Of a stretch of 64,000 bases of DNA, positions 31,843 through 42,915 are shown one piece after another. Source of the stretch: Endomychus coccineus (lineage: Eukaryota > Arthropoda > Insecta > Coleoptera > Endomychidae); the NCBI GenBank assembly GCA_958510875.1, contig OY294067.1, positions 264,962,180 to 265,026,179 on the forward strand, written 5' to 3'. Numbering within the stretch: the first letter of the stretch is position 1; every line of letters starts with the position of its first letter. The position numbers were made by a program, and so were the translations under genes. Below the pieces are notes generated by a model. The model had not been told where the DNA came from and searched no databases. It saw nothing but the letters and a program-made list of their open reading frames with translations.

Positions 31843-33781
31843 GAAGATTCGCTTACATCATAATGGTTTATTAGTTTTAGAAATACGTATGCATTCTGCT
31901 AAAGTTTAAAGTAAATAAAGGAACCGCAAATTTAAATGTACATGAGAATAGCTTCGGACTATTAACACGTATTAGTGAAATTAATAATAAGCATTGCAAA
32001 TGGAATTTACCACATACGTAGATGAAAGATAAATATTTTGGACATCCGCTCTGGCTATCAAGAAATCATCGTTACTATGATCTGGAAATAGATACATACA
32101 GATTCATAAATAATAGAAGATGAAATACATTTCATACAGAATAAATATAGTGTAATGTGTTGGGATCGTACACGAAGGCACTATTTTAACAACTGAGAGT
32201 TGTTGAATATTTTTGAATGAATTTAATTTTTACACTTAACAATATAATAATTACAGACTAGACTATAACGAACGAATATATATTTGCATGTTTGTTGGAA
32301 CGTTGAATGAATAATAATAATGTGTATATTAAATCTTGAATTCTTGTTTCGAACTTCACCCCCTGTTGATAGTAGTTCTTCTCCAGAAGTTATGGAAGAG
32401 GTGGGGACTCTGTATCTATTTGTTTAGATACGGTGGATGTTGTTGCGGTGGTTGGGAAATTCCTATAATTTGCTAGGCAATAGGTTGTTGACCAGCTGGA
32501 TTACAGATGTTGTGAATTGGGTAGCTGGTAAGATTTGCCATAATAAACTTATATGACCTTTCCGGCTTTGAAATATAGCTTAAAGTAATTACAGGAGATC
32601 CAGAGTTCAATGATTTGTGATCGTTTGATGTTAGAAATAATAGTAAAATAATATTGGAAAGATATGTAGAAATGGGGACGTAACATACAGATTATATTTT
32701 TTTATGTACAATTTAATGCTTGTAACTAAATAAATAAACATGCATGAATGAAAGAAGCAGCTATTGCAGCTTGTGCGCAGATATATCTAATTAAAAAATG
32801 ATCATGTAATATGAAAGTGCATTTTATTGGAGCCACTATGATCCATATTTCGAATATGAGATTGTAATAAAAATTATGGTGTAATGAAATAATTTAGTAT
32901 TATACCATAAGACATAATAATTAAGAAGATCATCAACAATTTTAGCTGCACGTCTAATGTTCATATGACAATCTGCGAGCATCTGTTTCTTCTTGAAATA
33001 ATTTCTCCAAATTACTAATATATTTAGGTCATCATTGTTATAATCTCTAATATTGATTCATTTGTACGAAATTATGAACATATTTTAAATTCGAGTTTTT
33101 CAATTAGCCATAAAAAAACATTAATAATTAATGGTAAAAATAGATAAATAAAAAGAAAAGGCTTGAATAAGAATATATAAACCATTTTACAGTATAATAA
33201 AGCAAATAAACATACGTAATATGTTAATTTATTTTGATTTGTTATAATTATAATTCTTTCAAGATTTTCACAATTTACATTTAACCATGTGCTATACTTA
33301 TCCAATATGACTTCAAACAGAACAAAATCATTTCCTATAAAATAATTCATTCAGTTCATAGATGACGATAATTAACTATTCGTTGTTGCATAAAGTAATC
33401 ATTAATCTATGGTTTCAATTATCAGTTTGGTTTGCTCAGCATTCACCGCGTCTAAAATTATAAACAAAGAAATCATGGCATAATGATTTTTTATAAAAGA
33501 TGGTCTTTCTTTTAATCACAGGTTCATTAAATTTGGTAATTGTAAAGTCATAAGCATTAACTTATAACTTTATGATATGTTCAAATTATTTAAACTTATT
33601 TGGTATCTTCTTCCAATTGTTTACATAATTTTATTGAAACTCCGAAAATCTATCACTGACCTTAGTACATTTGATTTTAACCTAAAAATTATATTATTCA
33701 AACCCAGAAGATACATAATAAATATTTATAAAGAGATTTTAATAGTTCATATTCGCCTAATGTATTGGTGTTGGTTGATAT
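31843..33781. other. non-coding stretch, nothing recognised
   Basis: About 1.9 kb of AT-rich sequence upstream of family member 4. The two short frames within (minus 33350-33072, plus 33577-33783) have no recognisable motif. Confidence 0.45.
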
Positions 33782-35876
33782 GAAAAATTCTTGTCTTCCG
33801 GATGGATTCCGCGTCACAATACAGGTGGCATCTTCAGGGCAGGCTTGAGGCTTGAACTGAAACTGGTTCTACTGGTTTCTGTAGCCGTATTTATTGTAGG
33901 AAAAATCCTTCACGCTACATAGTTCACTGCCTTTGTTCCGGTGGTTAAATTCGTTCCGGCACCTGACCCTGCCGTTGTGCGATCATGTGCGAAGTGGAAT
34001 TTTCGAGGATGGGTTTCCAAATGTTGGGAAGGTAATATCCTGAGTCACGGTTCAGATTATTCGGATGTTTTAGGATTTCCATAGCTTCAAGGATTTTTCT
34101 CTGATAGAAGTTTGGGGCTCGGACTAGGATTTTGGTATCTTCAAAAAGGATTTGATGATTTGTGTTAAACTTGTGTTCCGCAAGTGCAGATCTACTGGTG
34201 TCACGAAGTCTTGTACAGGGCTCATGTTCTTTCACACGAGTAGCTACTGTACGACCTGTTTCACCAATGTGGACTTTACCGCAAGAACAGGGAATACTAT
34301 AAACACCTTCTAAGTGGAGAGGAGGGAGGGGATCTTTGATAGGTTTGTAAAACTGAGATAATTTTGGAAGTGTGGAAAAACGGGTAGAAATATTATGTTT
34401 TTTGAGGATTTTGGAAATTTGATCTGTTATATTTTGAATATATGGAAGATAGGCCGTGGATAAAGCAAGTGAGAGGGTTTCTGGCTCAGGTCGATTTGGA
34501 ATTTTAGATGAAGTGTATTTCTTTATGGCTTTTTGAATGTTGTAATGGGAGAAATTGTTTGATAATAAGGCAGATGATAGATGTTTTAATTCTGATTTTA
34601 AGGATTGAGGCTGAGTTAGGTTGACAGCTTTGTGGACCAGGGAGCTTATGACAGATTGCTTTTGGGCAGGGTGGTGGTGAGAAAGACCATTGAGGTATCT
34701 ATCGGTATGGGGGGGTTTCCGATAAACAGAATGTCCTAAAGTACCGTCAGTCTGTCGACTAACCAATACATCCAGGAAGGGAACAAGCTTTTCGCGTCCT
34801 TGTTGCCAAATAACGAAAGTATCGTCGACATATCTAAACCAACATTTCGGCTTGAGAACAGATGAGTCAATGGCATCTTGTTCAAAAGCTTCCATGAAGA
34901 TATTAGCTATGATCGGGGAAAGTGGGGAACCCATGGCAGCTCCCGAGGACTGCTCGTAGAACTTGCCATCGTATAGAAAATATGTGGAGGATAGACAAAA
35001 ATCAATTAACGGTAGCAAGTCCGTTGAAATGTTTTTGGCAGGTAACAATTGAGAAATTATGGAAAGGGTGTCTGGAATGGGAACATTGGTAAACAGTGAT
35101 TCGACGTCGAAGCTGACGAGCAAATCGCATGGGTCAACTTTCAACGATTGAAGTTTTTCAACGAAATGAAAGGAATTTAGGATAAAACTATTGGAATCAC
35201 CTACAAGGGGTTTGAGAATAGATGATTAGGTATCGAGAAAGTTTATAAGTAGGAGATCCGATAGTGCTGACAATTGGTCTCAGGGGAACTGAGGGCTTAT
35301 GAATTTTAGGCAAACCATATTAAAGGGGACATTTTGAACAATGGGGGATAAGACATTTCTTATCTGAATCAGGAAGGGAAGAATGACGAATAATTTGTGA
35401 AATTGAACGTTCTATAGAGAAGGTGGGATCTTTTGGTAGAAGCTTATAGGAATTAGGTTGCAGATATTGCAGGATTTTGTTATCATAATCTGAACGATTC
35501 ATGACAACAGTGGAGTTTCCTTCATCAGCCCTCAAAATAGCCAAATCAGGATTTGATTTGAGTGAATTGAGAGCTTGAATTAAAGGTTTAGGGCAATTTG
35601 ATTTAGGAATCTTGGAATGACGAAGAATTTTAGCAGTTTCGAAACAAATTTCATCTGCTGCCGAAACGAATTTAACCACCGGAACAGAGGCAGTGAACTA
35701 TGTAGCGTGAAGGATTTTTTCTACTATAAATACGGCTACAGAAATCAGTAGAACCAGTTCCAGTTCAAGCCTCAAGCCTGCCCTGGAGATGCCACCTGTA
35801 ATGGTTGGCGAAACGTCGGCATCAAGTCGAGCTATTGTGACGCGGAATTCATCCGGAAGACAAGATTTTTCAAGAT
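33782..35876 (-). mobile_element. Penelope-like element with inverted terminal repeats
   Basis: The inverted arms are 33782-33963 and 35656-35876; shared landmarks are CTTGTCTTCCGGATG, TTCCGCGTCACAAT, GGCTTGAGGCTTGAACT and CTTCACGCTACATAGTTCACTGCC. The left arm lacks about 33 bp present in the right arm (after CGCGTCACAAT). Between the arms a PLE polyprotein reads on the minus strand. PLEs typically carry terminal repeats in direct or inverted order. The outer arms contain a degenerate hammerhead-like region (CTGGAGA ... CGAAACG near 35783-35812, read on the plus strand). Confidence 0.75.
33945..35679 (-). pseudogene. Penelope-like RT plus GIY-YIG endonuclease, damaged
   Basis: The N-terminal piece (35679-35320) has ILRADEGNSTVVMN, the usual PLE N-terminal motif. 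The following stretch (35320-35145, Y-G-L-P-K-I-H-K-P, then L-R-P-I-V-S) is frameshifted. The main frame (35144-33945, 399 residues) has RT motifs SFDVESLFTNVP, AAMGSPLSPIIAN and FRYVDDTF (YVDD about residues 105-108), and then a YRKP-HTDRYL block. The GIY-YIG domain starts with GVYSIPC (about 280) and VHIGETGR (291-298), with a degraded Y-I-G. Between about residues 124 and 126 the usual ~25 residues separating two P-F-L-D/H segments are missing: an in-frame deletion, probably between short repeats. Confidence 0.8.
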
Positions 35877-35959
35877 TAGCTGTCCGCGAAAGTCTACTAT
35901 TCAAGATTGTTGATATGGTAGCGGACTCAATAGAGTGTTCAGTGCACTTAGCCAAAGAC
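35877..35959. other. PLE/non-LTR junction
   Basis: Short stretch between the right PLE arm and the non-LTR remnant; nothing recognised. Confidence 0.3.
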
Positions 35960-37286
35960 CCTTGTACACTATCTCCTGCTATGTTTTTCAGGGGGTATTT
36001 GTATACTCCGCTGCTCGACAGAATCCTAAGATCTGTTCTATGCTTAGATCTTGTATGTCATCGGCCGTGACCTAGCCAAGTAAATTTGTTTCGAATGAGC
36101 GCAGGACATTCACAAAGAAAGTGGGCTGACGACTCCACTGTATTTCCCTGGCATCTCATACAGAAGGAAGGCTTTTCCCTACTGTATGTCTAATTTTCAT
36201 CAGATTTTCGTGACCTCTAAAGATTTCGGAGATTATTCTGTTGCATCTATCAATGCATCTCAATGCTGGAGCAGGTTGATGTCTCAGATAGTTCCGCGAG
36301 ATCTGTATACCCTCGGGGATACCAGCAAGGGGATTTTGAGGACCATCCAATCTGGCCCCATCTCTGCCCAGTTTGTCCGCTCTCTCATACCCTTTCCAAC
36401 CTGAGTGAACCGGAATCCAGGTCTGGTTGAGTCTGTCTCCACCGGTTAGCATGTTAAGATCTCCTTGGTATCCTTGATAAGTCTCGAGGCTTCTCTCATC
36501 CGTATACCAAATTGTGCCGGGCTTTGGCGTGCGAACATTTTCTCATTCCTCTCTCGACGGGATGATGACCCTGACATGCTGCTCCGCAAACCACAGGGTT
36601 GTGATTCTGTCCTGCGGCTCTAATCGCACCTTTCCAGGCTTTCAATCGACAAGATTGGTCTGCACTCCATCTCTCTAGGGAGCCATTGTAGCCTGTAGAC
36701 CTCCATCATTGCGGTTCCTCATCGGCACTGATAGGGGTGGCACGCCCAGCAATGCCCTTAATGCTGCAGTCGGTGTACTCTTCTTCGTGGATGTAATGCC
36801 TCTAAGGAAGAGACCCTGAATTTTGTCCAGAAGTTTCTGGGCTGTAACCAGTTCGGTTCTTGGAATAATAGTTTGGTGAATTCACATCAGCTGCTTAGGC
36901 AACAAGCCCCACTTCATGCCAATTGCTCTCTTACACTGCCAAAAGATTATCGTAGCATTTTGGCACCTAGTCTCCAGTTACTTGGATAGTTTTTTATCCA
37001 TGATGACTCCCAGATATTTCACCGTCTTCAAATTTACTATGTTGTACCTTCTGGAGAAGATGATGATGGTAGTTTTCATGGGCTGAATGGAGAGTTTGTT
37101 ATCTCTACACCAGACTGTACTTATCAAGGCTTCTTGAACAAGCTCCTGCAAGCTATTCTCCTAGGCTTCTCTGAAGAGTATAGTGATGTCATCCGCATAA
37201 CCGCGTTAATACGAGCATGGTTTATCTTTACTAGTAGCTCATCTACGACCAAACTCCATAAAAGGTGAGAGGGTACGTCTCCCTGG
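35960..37286 (-). pseudogene. R1/I-like non-LTR retrotransposon, interrupted by the LTR element
   Basis: On the minus strand there are an RT piece next to the LTR insertion (GDVPSHLLWSLVVDELL, about 37285-37235), a shifted active-site region (C-G-Y-A-D-D-I-like sequence near 37195), a thumb block (TLGVIMDKKL-like near 37000), A-L-L-G-V-P-P-L near 36750, and an RNase H end (WIPVHSGWKGYERADKL, 36420-36360, followed by the zinc-tail region to about 36000). The C-Q/P-Q-G part of the GCPQG motif lies on the far side of the insertion at 44859-44884. Many stops: an old copy. Confidence 0.65.
37283..37286. repeat. target-site duplication, left copy (CTGG)
   Basis: CTGG directly before the left LTR, repeated at 44859-44862 directly after the right LTR. 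A 4-bp duplication is typical of gypsy-group integrases. Confidence 0.75.
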
Positions 37287-37535
37287 TGTTAAGATGTACT
37301 ATATGACTATATATGGTCAAATGAACTTTATTAACTTACTAGGAATTTATCATACTATTGCCAACGTGCTTTGTTATTAATAAACAGCACGTTCATAATG
37401 TTATATATTCTTGCTCGACTTAAAGAGACTTGAATTATTAGTTGTTACTTTGCCTTGTGTAGTAGCTATAATTCCTGCTGTATTTTACTTAATAAATTTT
37501 TTAAAAAGTAAAGTTCCAAACGGCAGATCATAATT
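37287..37535 (+). repeat. 5' LTR (249 bp)
   Basis: Starts TGTTAAGATG and ends GATCATAATT. Differs from the 3' LTR only near 37442 (GTTGTTAC versus GCTGTTAC). Contains AATAAA-type sequences (for example AATAAATTTT near 37492). The last T overlaps the primer site. Confidence 0.9.
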
Positions 37536-37554
37536 GGCGCAGTCGGTAGGATTC
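37535..37554 (+). other. primer binding site, serine tRNA
   Basis: TGGCGCAGTCGGTAGGATTC, directly at the LTR edge. It is complementary to the CCA-bearing 3' end of insect tRNA-Ser of the type with acceptor strand GCAGTCG. Serine-tRNA priming is known for 17.6/297-type errantiviruses. Confidence 0.8.
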
Positions 37555-37788
37555 CAAAACAAAGTTTATCGCAAATTTTGGTTTATTTCAATAATTTATT
37601 TGGAAGTAAATTCAGTGGTTGACACGCAAAGGGTACCAAACATCGTTCGCTGGACCGTGATTCAACTACAAGAACCAACGACAAGTGAATATTGTCACCA
37701 GGGCCTGAACAACCTCTTCAAGCCGCAGGAAGCAGAGGACAGCATCGCCGAAGCTCCTATACTTAAGAAAGAAGGAAGAATCAAAGAT

Positions 37789-37814
37789 ATGAAGACAACA
37801 TACGTAACAGTACT
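37789..37814 (+). other. predicted leader exon for env mRNA (ATG plus splice donor)
   Basis: A short open frame from the ATG at 37789 reaches a splice donor (CT|GTAAGC, GT at 37815) after 26 bases. A matching acceptor lies at 42852-42853, just before the env frame. Joining them keeps the env frame (2 + 1 bases complete a codon) and would place a start codon ahead of hydrophobic residues, as expected of a signal peptide. The frame containing this ATG is open from the primer site (37534) to a stop at 37816-37818. Inference from sequence signals only. Confidence 0.6.
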
Positions 37815-37869
37815 GTAAGCATTCTCAATTCCTTATTCCATTATCCAATTTTTCAAGTGATTTATAATT

Positions 37870-39189
37870 TTGATGAGCGATTCTGATCAAGAATTTTATT
37901 CTCCTATTAATAATAATAGAAGTAGAAGTCCAATCTCACGTAATAACTTATATTCAAATAAAGAACATATTAATACAGATATGGCAGAATTACAATTGCA
38001 ACAATATCATTTAAACGCAATCCCCACATATGATGGAGACAAAGCAACTCTTGCTATTTTTATTACTGCTTGTGAAAATTTAATTAATACATTTGCTGAT
38101 CGAGTAAATTCTAATAATCCAAAAAATGAATGGTTACTTAGATCAATAATTTCAAAACTAGAAGGTAGGGCTAGAATATTGATTGGCACTCGTGAAGATG
38201 CCACAAATTGGCCAAGAATCAAAGAATTATTATTACAATATTTCTCAGATCAGAGAAACGAGGATTGTTTAGTCAGGGATCTCATGTCATTGAAACCCGA
38301 GCCTAGAGAATCTTCATATCAATTCGGTATGAGAATTCAAGATGTAAGAAGTTTATTGCAAACAAAATTAAGATTAACTATTAATGATGATAACATACGT
38401 ACAGTTAAAACGAACATATACGACAATTTAGCGTTACAAACATTTTTGCATGGTTTACCGTCACAATTAGGTTTAGCTATTCGTATACAGAAACCGCCTC
38501 ATTTAGAACATGCGATGAGTTTAGTTGTAGATGAAGAAAACTTCATGTACGCAGATAGACATTATAATCCAAATAATAAACATATGCAAAGCTATAATAA
38601 AATTCCAGCTAGAATGAGTAGTACTCATAATTATACGGTATCATCACCGTCATCTAATATGTTTATTCCTAAATTCACTTCAAGTCACGCACCTCAAGTT
38701 CCACACTTTAATAGAGCACAGAATACACAATTCAGAAATAGTAATAATCATTCTCAGAATAATTTTAAGCCACAACAATCATTTAATACATTCAGACATC
38801 CACAACAATCAACGAATTACTACAAACCACCCCAACAACAATTTAATTCATACAAACAACCACAACAAACAGTAAATGCACATAATACATTCAAACGCTA
38901 TGCAAATAATAATTATAAATCAACTCCGATGGAAACTTCCACGGTTAACATGTCGAAGAATACCCAAAACGTACGTCCACAATATCAAAGACCTGCACCC
39001 GTAAATTGGGCTGCCGAAGAACTATTTCACCAAGAGATAGAAACAGACGAAACAGAACAGGAAATAGAGCCTGAACATTCGGAAATCGAATATTCAAAGC
39101 CTTATTCTCATGATAATAATTATTATTTTGAAGAACAAAGCGAAGATGAAAATTTTCAGTTGGACCAAACCTTCAACAATCCACCATAG
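37870..39189 (+). CDS. gag: errantivirus-like Gag
   Basis: The structural polyprotein that forms the particle. The 439-residue frame has an N-terminal Ser/Asn-rich region (1-40), a capsid-like middle (about 45-230) with an RILIGTR segment and an SYQFG-x-R-I-Q helix, and a Q/N/P-rich C-terminus with repeated PQQ units (about 290-360). It ends in an acidic E-T-E/E-Q-E stretch. There is no Cys-His zinc knuckle, common in this group. Two Met codons start the frame; the first is at 37873 when the initial codon is read as ATG-ATG. The end overlaps the pol frame at 39150-39189, where the slippery site lies. No stop or shift within gag, so it could still be made. Confidence 0.85.
   Translation: MMSDSDQEFYSPINNNRSRSPISRNNLYSNKEHINTDMAELQLQQYHLNAIPTYDGDKATLAIFITACENLINTFADRVNSNNPKNEWLLRSIISKLEGRARILIGTREDATNWPRIKELLLQYFSDQRNEDCLVRDLMSLKPEPRESSYQFGMRIQDVRSLLQTKLRLTINDDNIRTVKTNIYDNLALQTFLHGLPSQLGLAIRIQKPPHLEHAMSLVVDEENFMYADRHYNPNNKHMQSYNKIPARMSSTHNYTVSSPSSNMFIPKFTSSHAPQVPHFNRAQNTQFRNSNNHSQNNFKPQQSFNTFRHPQQSTNYYKPPQQQFNSYKQPQQTVNAHNTFKRYANNNYKSTPMETSTVNMSKNTQNVRPQYQRPAPVNWAAEELFHQEIETDETEQEIEPEHSEIEYSKPYSHDNNYYFEEQSEDENFQLDQTFNNPP
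39150..39156 (+). promoter_or_regulatory. -1 ribosomal frameshift site (A AAT TTT)
   Basis: The heptamer AAATTTT is in phase with gag as A-AAT-TTT, fitting X-XXY-YYZ. The pol frame opens immediately downstream of a TGA at 39147-39149, and gag ends at 39187-39189, so the shift must occur within these 40 bases. No other slippery heptamer was seen in that overlap. A downstream stem was not modelled. Confidence 0.7.
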
Positions 39190-41081
39190 TTCAATTAAAT
39201 AATGATAATAATCCTAAACTACCGTATATTATAATTCCCGAACTTGACATAAAATTAATGATCGATACTGGCTCTATGAAATCATTAATTAGTAAGGATA
39301 CAGTTGATAAATATTACAAACAATTTGTAGAACATGAACCTTTCAAAATTCAATCTGTACATCATGTTAGTTACCACGATGAAATTGTTAGAATACCATT
39401 ACCAAAAATATTCAATGTTAATAATGATAACAACAAATTCTATGTTTTCGATGTAAATTCACAATACCAAGGATTGATTGGCCTAGATTTATTGAGAACA
39501 TTGAAAGCCAAAATTGATTTCGAGAATAATCTCTTAGTTACTGAAAAAGCTAAAATTCCAATCTATTTGCCTAACAATAAACGCGTAAAAACATTTATGA
39601 ATTATAAACTAATTATTCAACCTCGCATGGAACAGATAATAAAATTACCCGTGAATTCAAATCAAAGTTACGGAATATTAAACAAAACAACTTTCTTTGA
39701 AGGAGTAGAATCACCAGTTGCATTAGTAAAAATAACTGATGGTATAGCCACTACTACAGTTATTAATTCAAGAACAAACCCCGTTAAAATAACTATTAAT
39801 AAACCTTTGGACATTGACGACTTCGAAATAGATAAATACAATGCTTCTTGTAATCAATTAGAAATTAATAATAATCAAATTGAAACAAATTCAGACCTTA
39901 ATTCCACATTAAATAACAATTTATCGAACATAAGATTAGATCACATGAATGAAGAAGAAAAACACGCCATTCGCAAACTATGCAAGGAATACAAAGATAT
40001 ATTTTTTTGTGAAGGTTTACCTTTGACTTTTACCAACCAAGTGAAACATAAAATAAGACTTTCAGATGACAATCCTATTTTCACTAAATCATACAGACTA
40101 CCACATATACATCAACAAGAAGTTAAGAAACAAATTAATCAATTACTTGACCAAGACATTATACAGCCATCAGCATCACCTTGGAGTAGTCCTGTACTAA
40201 TAGTACCAAAGAAAATGGATGCAAGTGGAAAACGAAAATGGCGTATGGTAATTGACTACAGACGTCTAAACGACCATACAATCGAAGATAAATATCCGTT
40301 ACCTAACATTTCAGATATTTTGGATAAATTGGGCAAAAGCCAATATTTTACAACACTGGACTTAGCATCAGGTTATCACCAGGTAGAAATGTCTCCGGAT
40401 GATATTGAAAAAACAGCTTTCAGCACTGATGGAGGGCATTACGAATATAAAAGAATGCCTTTCGGTCTTAAAAGCGCACCGGCTACATTTCAACGGATCA
40501 TGGATAACATATTGAGAGGGGTACAGAATGAAAAATGTTTTGTCTATTTGGACGACATTATAATATTCTCCACCTCACTACAAGAACATCTAGAACGTTT
40601 AAAGTCCGTATTCGAACGTCTAAGGCAGGCTAACTTCAAAATACAACTAGATAAGAGTGAATTTCTTAGAAAAGAAGTCACCTATCTTGGACATATTATT
40701 ACAGCAAACGGAGTGAAGCCGAATCCTGAAAAAATCAATGCTATCTTGAAATACCCAATACCCAAAACCAGGAAGGAAATCAAAAGTTTCCTAGGACTCA
40801 TAGGTTATTATCGCAAATTTATAAAGGACTTTGCGAAAATAACAAAGCCCATGACTAAATGCTTAAAAAAGGACGCAAAGATAGAACACACGACAGAATT
40901 CATAAACACATTCGAAAAATGTAAACATATACTCACGAACGACCCAATACTCCAATACCCAGACTTTGAAAAACCTTTCATACTAACCACAGACGCTTCA
41001 AACGTAGCCACAGGGGGCATTTTATCACAAGGTACTCTCGGAAGAGATAAGCCAATTAGTTTCGCTTCACGAACACTTTAA
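39150..41081 (+). pseudogene. pol: Pol part 1: protease, reverse transcriptase, start of RNase H
   Basis: Read in the -1 frame relative to gag. The aspartic protease active site DTGS is at 39264-39275. RT carries IDYRRLND, then MPFGLKSAPATF and the catalytic YLDD (about 40544-40555). The connection region (LGLIGYYRKFI) follows, then the first RNase H strand with its Asp (TTDAS, about 40987). The frame ends early at TAA 41079-41081, where an extra T in a T-run appears to have shifted it; homologous RNase H sequence resumes at once in another frame. As it stands RNase H and integrase would not be made from this copy. Confidence 0.85.
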
Positions 41082-42915
41082 CGAAAGTGAGCAAAAATAT
41101 TCAACAATAGAAAAGGAACTGTTAGCAATAATCTGGGCAGTGAAATATTTCAGACCATATCTTTTCGGACGTAAATTTTTCATTTATACCGATCACAGAC
41201 CTTTAGTCTGGCTCATGGAATTAGAAGAACCAAATTCAAAACTTGTTCGATGGCGCCTCAAATTAGAAGAATTTGATTACGAGATAATTTATAAAAAAGG
41301 AAAGTATAATACAAATGCAGACGCCTTGTCAAGAGTTCAGATAAATACATTAACAGAACCGCTAGAAAATGAATCAATGATACCTAATGTAAACGATACC
41401 CAAGAAAATTTAAACGACATAACACAAGATCTCGACCAAATTTTACAAAATCCTGACTTCACTACTGTTTTGGACGATTTAATAGACAGCATTCATTCTA
41501 ATGTAAATACCGAAACAAAAACTGTTATTCCTATATCGGAAGATGTTATTGAATCAAAACCTAACCAATACTACATAATGACAGTCGCAAACTATCCAAG
41601 ACCAGTAAAGAAAATCAATTATGACAAACAACGTAAATATGTTGTACAAATTTCAGCACATGACAATGAACATGAAATAACAAATTTTTTGAAAGAATAT
41701 ACGACACCTGAACAAACATACTATTTCAATTTCGACAAAGAGCAAATGTACAAAGACTTTTGTTTTGTATACACTAAATTATTTAACAATAGAGGTCCAA
41801 AAATAATTAGTTGCAATCAACATAGAATACCTATAATTCATCCAGAAGATATACATGAAATAATTCAAAAATATCATGAAGGAAAAACTAATCATAGAGG
41901 AATTAACGAAACTATAAAACAACTATCAAATAAATATTTTATGCCTAACATAAAAGAACATGTAACTAATTATATAAACGAATGCGAAAAGTGTAGACGC
42001 GCAAAGTACGACAGAGACCCACCTAAAATTTCTATTGCTTTGACTGAAACACCCAGTAAGCCTTTTCAAGTAATTCACATAGATATATTCTCTGTAGAAA
42101 ATCAGATATATTTGACTATTGTAGACGCCTTCAGTAAATTAGGACAAGCAATACCAATGACATCAAAATGCTCAATTGATATGACTGACGCTTTGATAAC
42201 TTATTTCCAATTTTACGGAACCCCCGAAACCATTACAACTAATAATGAATTCAATAAGGAAACTGTCAAACAATTATTGCAATTACATAAAATTAAACCA
42301 CATTTTACAACACCGAGAAATCCGGCATCGAATGGTATTGTAGAACGTTTCCATTCTACACTACTTGAACACATAAGACTTATGAAACAAGAATTCACAC
42401 AAACTACCATCCAATCCTTAATAAAGTATGCAATCATAGCATATAATAACAGTATACATTCCAATACAAATTTCACGCCTTTTGAATTAACTTTAGGACA
42501 TGCACAAAATAGAGATATTTTTGACGTAGATGACCAGAAGAAGATATTACAAGAATATCTAAATAATCACAAAAGAAAGTTAGCAATCACTTACGATAAG
42601 GTTAAAGAGAAAATTGAAAAACATAAATTACAAACATTTGAAAAGCGAAATAAAGATACATCTAATATCCTATTTGAAAATGTAAAACAAGTATATACCA
42701 AGGTGGATAGTCGCACTAAAACAGCACCTAAATTCGATGGTCCTTTCGAAGTAATTAATGTAGATAAAGAAAAGAATATCGCAAAAATAAAAAAAGATAA
42801 AACTGCAAAACAATCACATTTACGACAGTTAAGACGCCCTGTTATTGTTGCAGATTGTTCATCATCACGACCGACAACTCGATCGCAAACCCAGAAATCA
42901 AAATTACAAAAATAA
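41080..42915 (+). pseudogene. pol: Pol part 2: rest of RNase H and integrase
   Basis: In the +1 frame relative to part 1. It starts with the end of RNase H (YSTIEKELLAI, then YTDHRPLVWL). A tether and an unconserved acidic region (about 41340-41620) follow, then the HHCC zinc-binding domain of integrase (H-x4-H near 41876-41893, C-x2-C near 41985-41996). The catalytic core has a first Asp in the HIDIF block (about 42080) and a Glu in NGIVERFHSTL (about 42350). The position expected to hold the second Asp (codon 42241-42243) is AAT, Asn, in a TTNNEF context. That change alone would be expected to abolish integration. The ORF continues past the acceptor for env to TAA 42913-42915, overlapping env. 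Confidence 0.85.
42852..42853 (+). other. predicted splice acceptor for env mRNA
   Basis: A pyrimidine-rich GTTATTGTTGCAG ends at 42853. The env frame is open from here but has no ATG until residue 33, supporting use of a spliced leader from 37789-37814. Confidence 0.65.

Noticed and set aside
35780..35830. Hammerhead in the right arm of the PLE at 33782-35876
   Set aside because: The core reads CTGGAGA, with an invariant A changed to G, so it is at best a dead relative.
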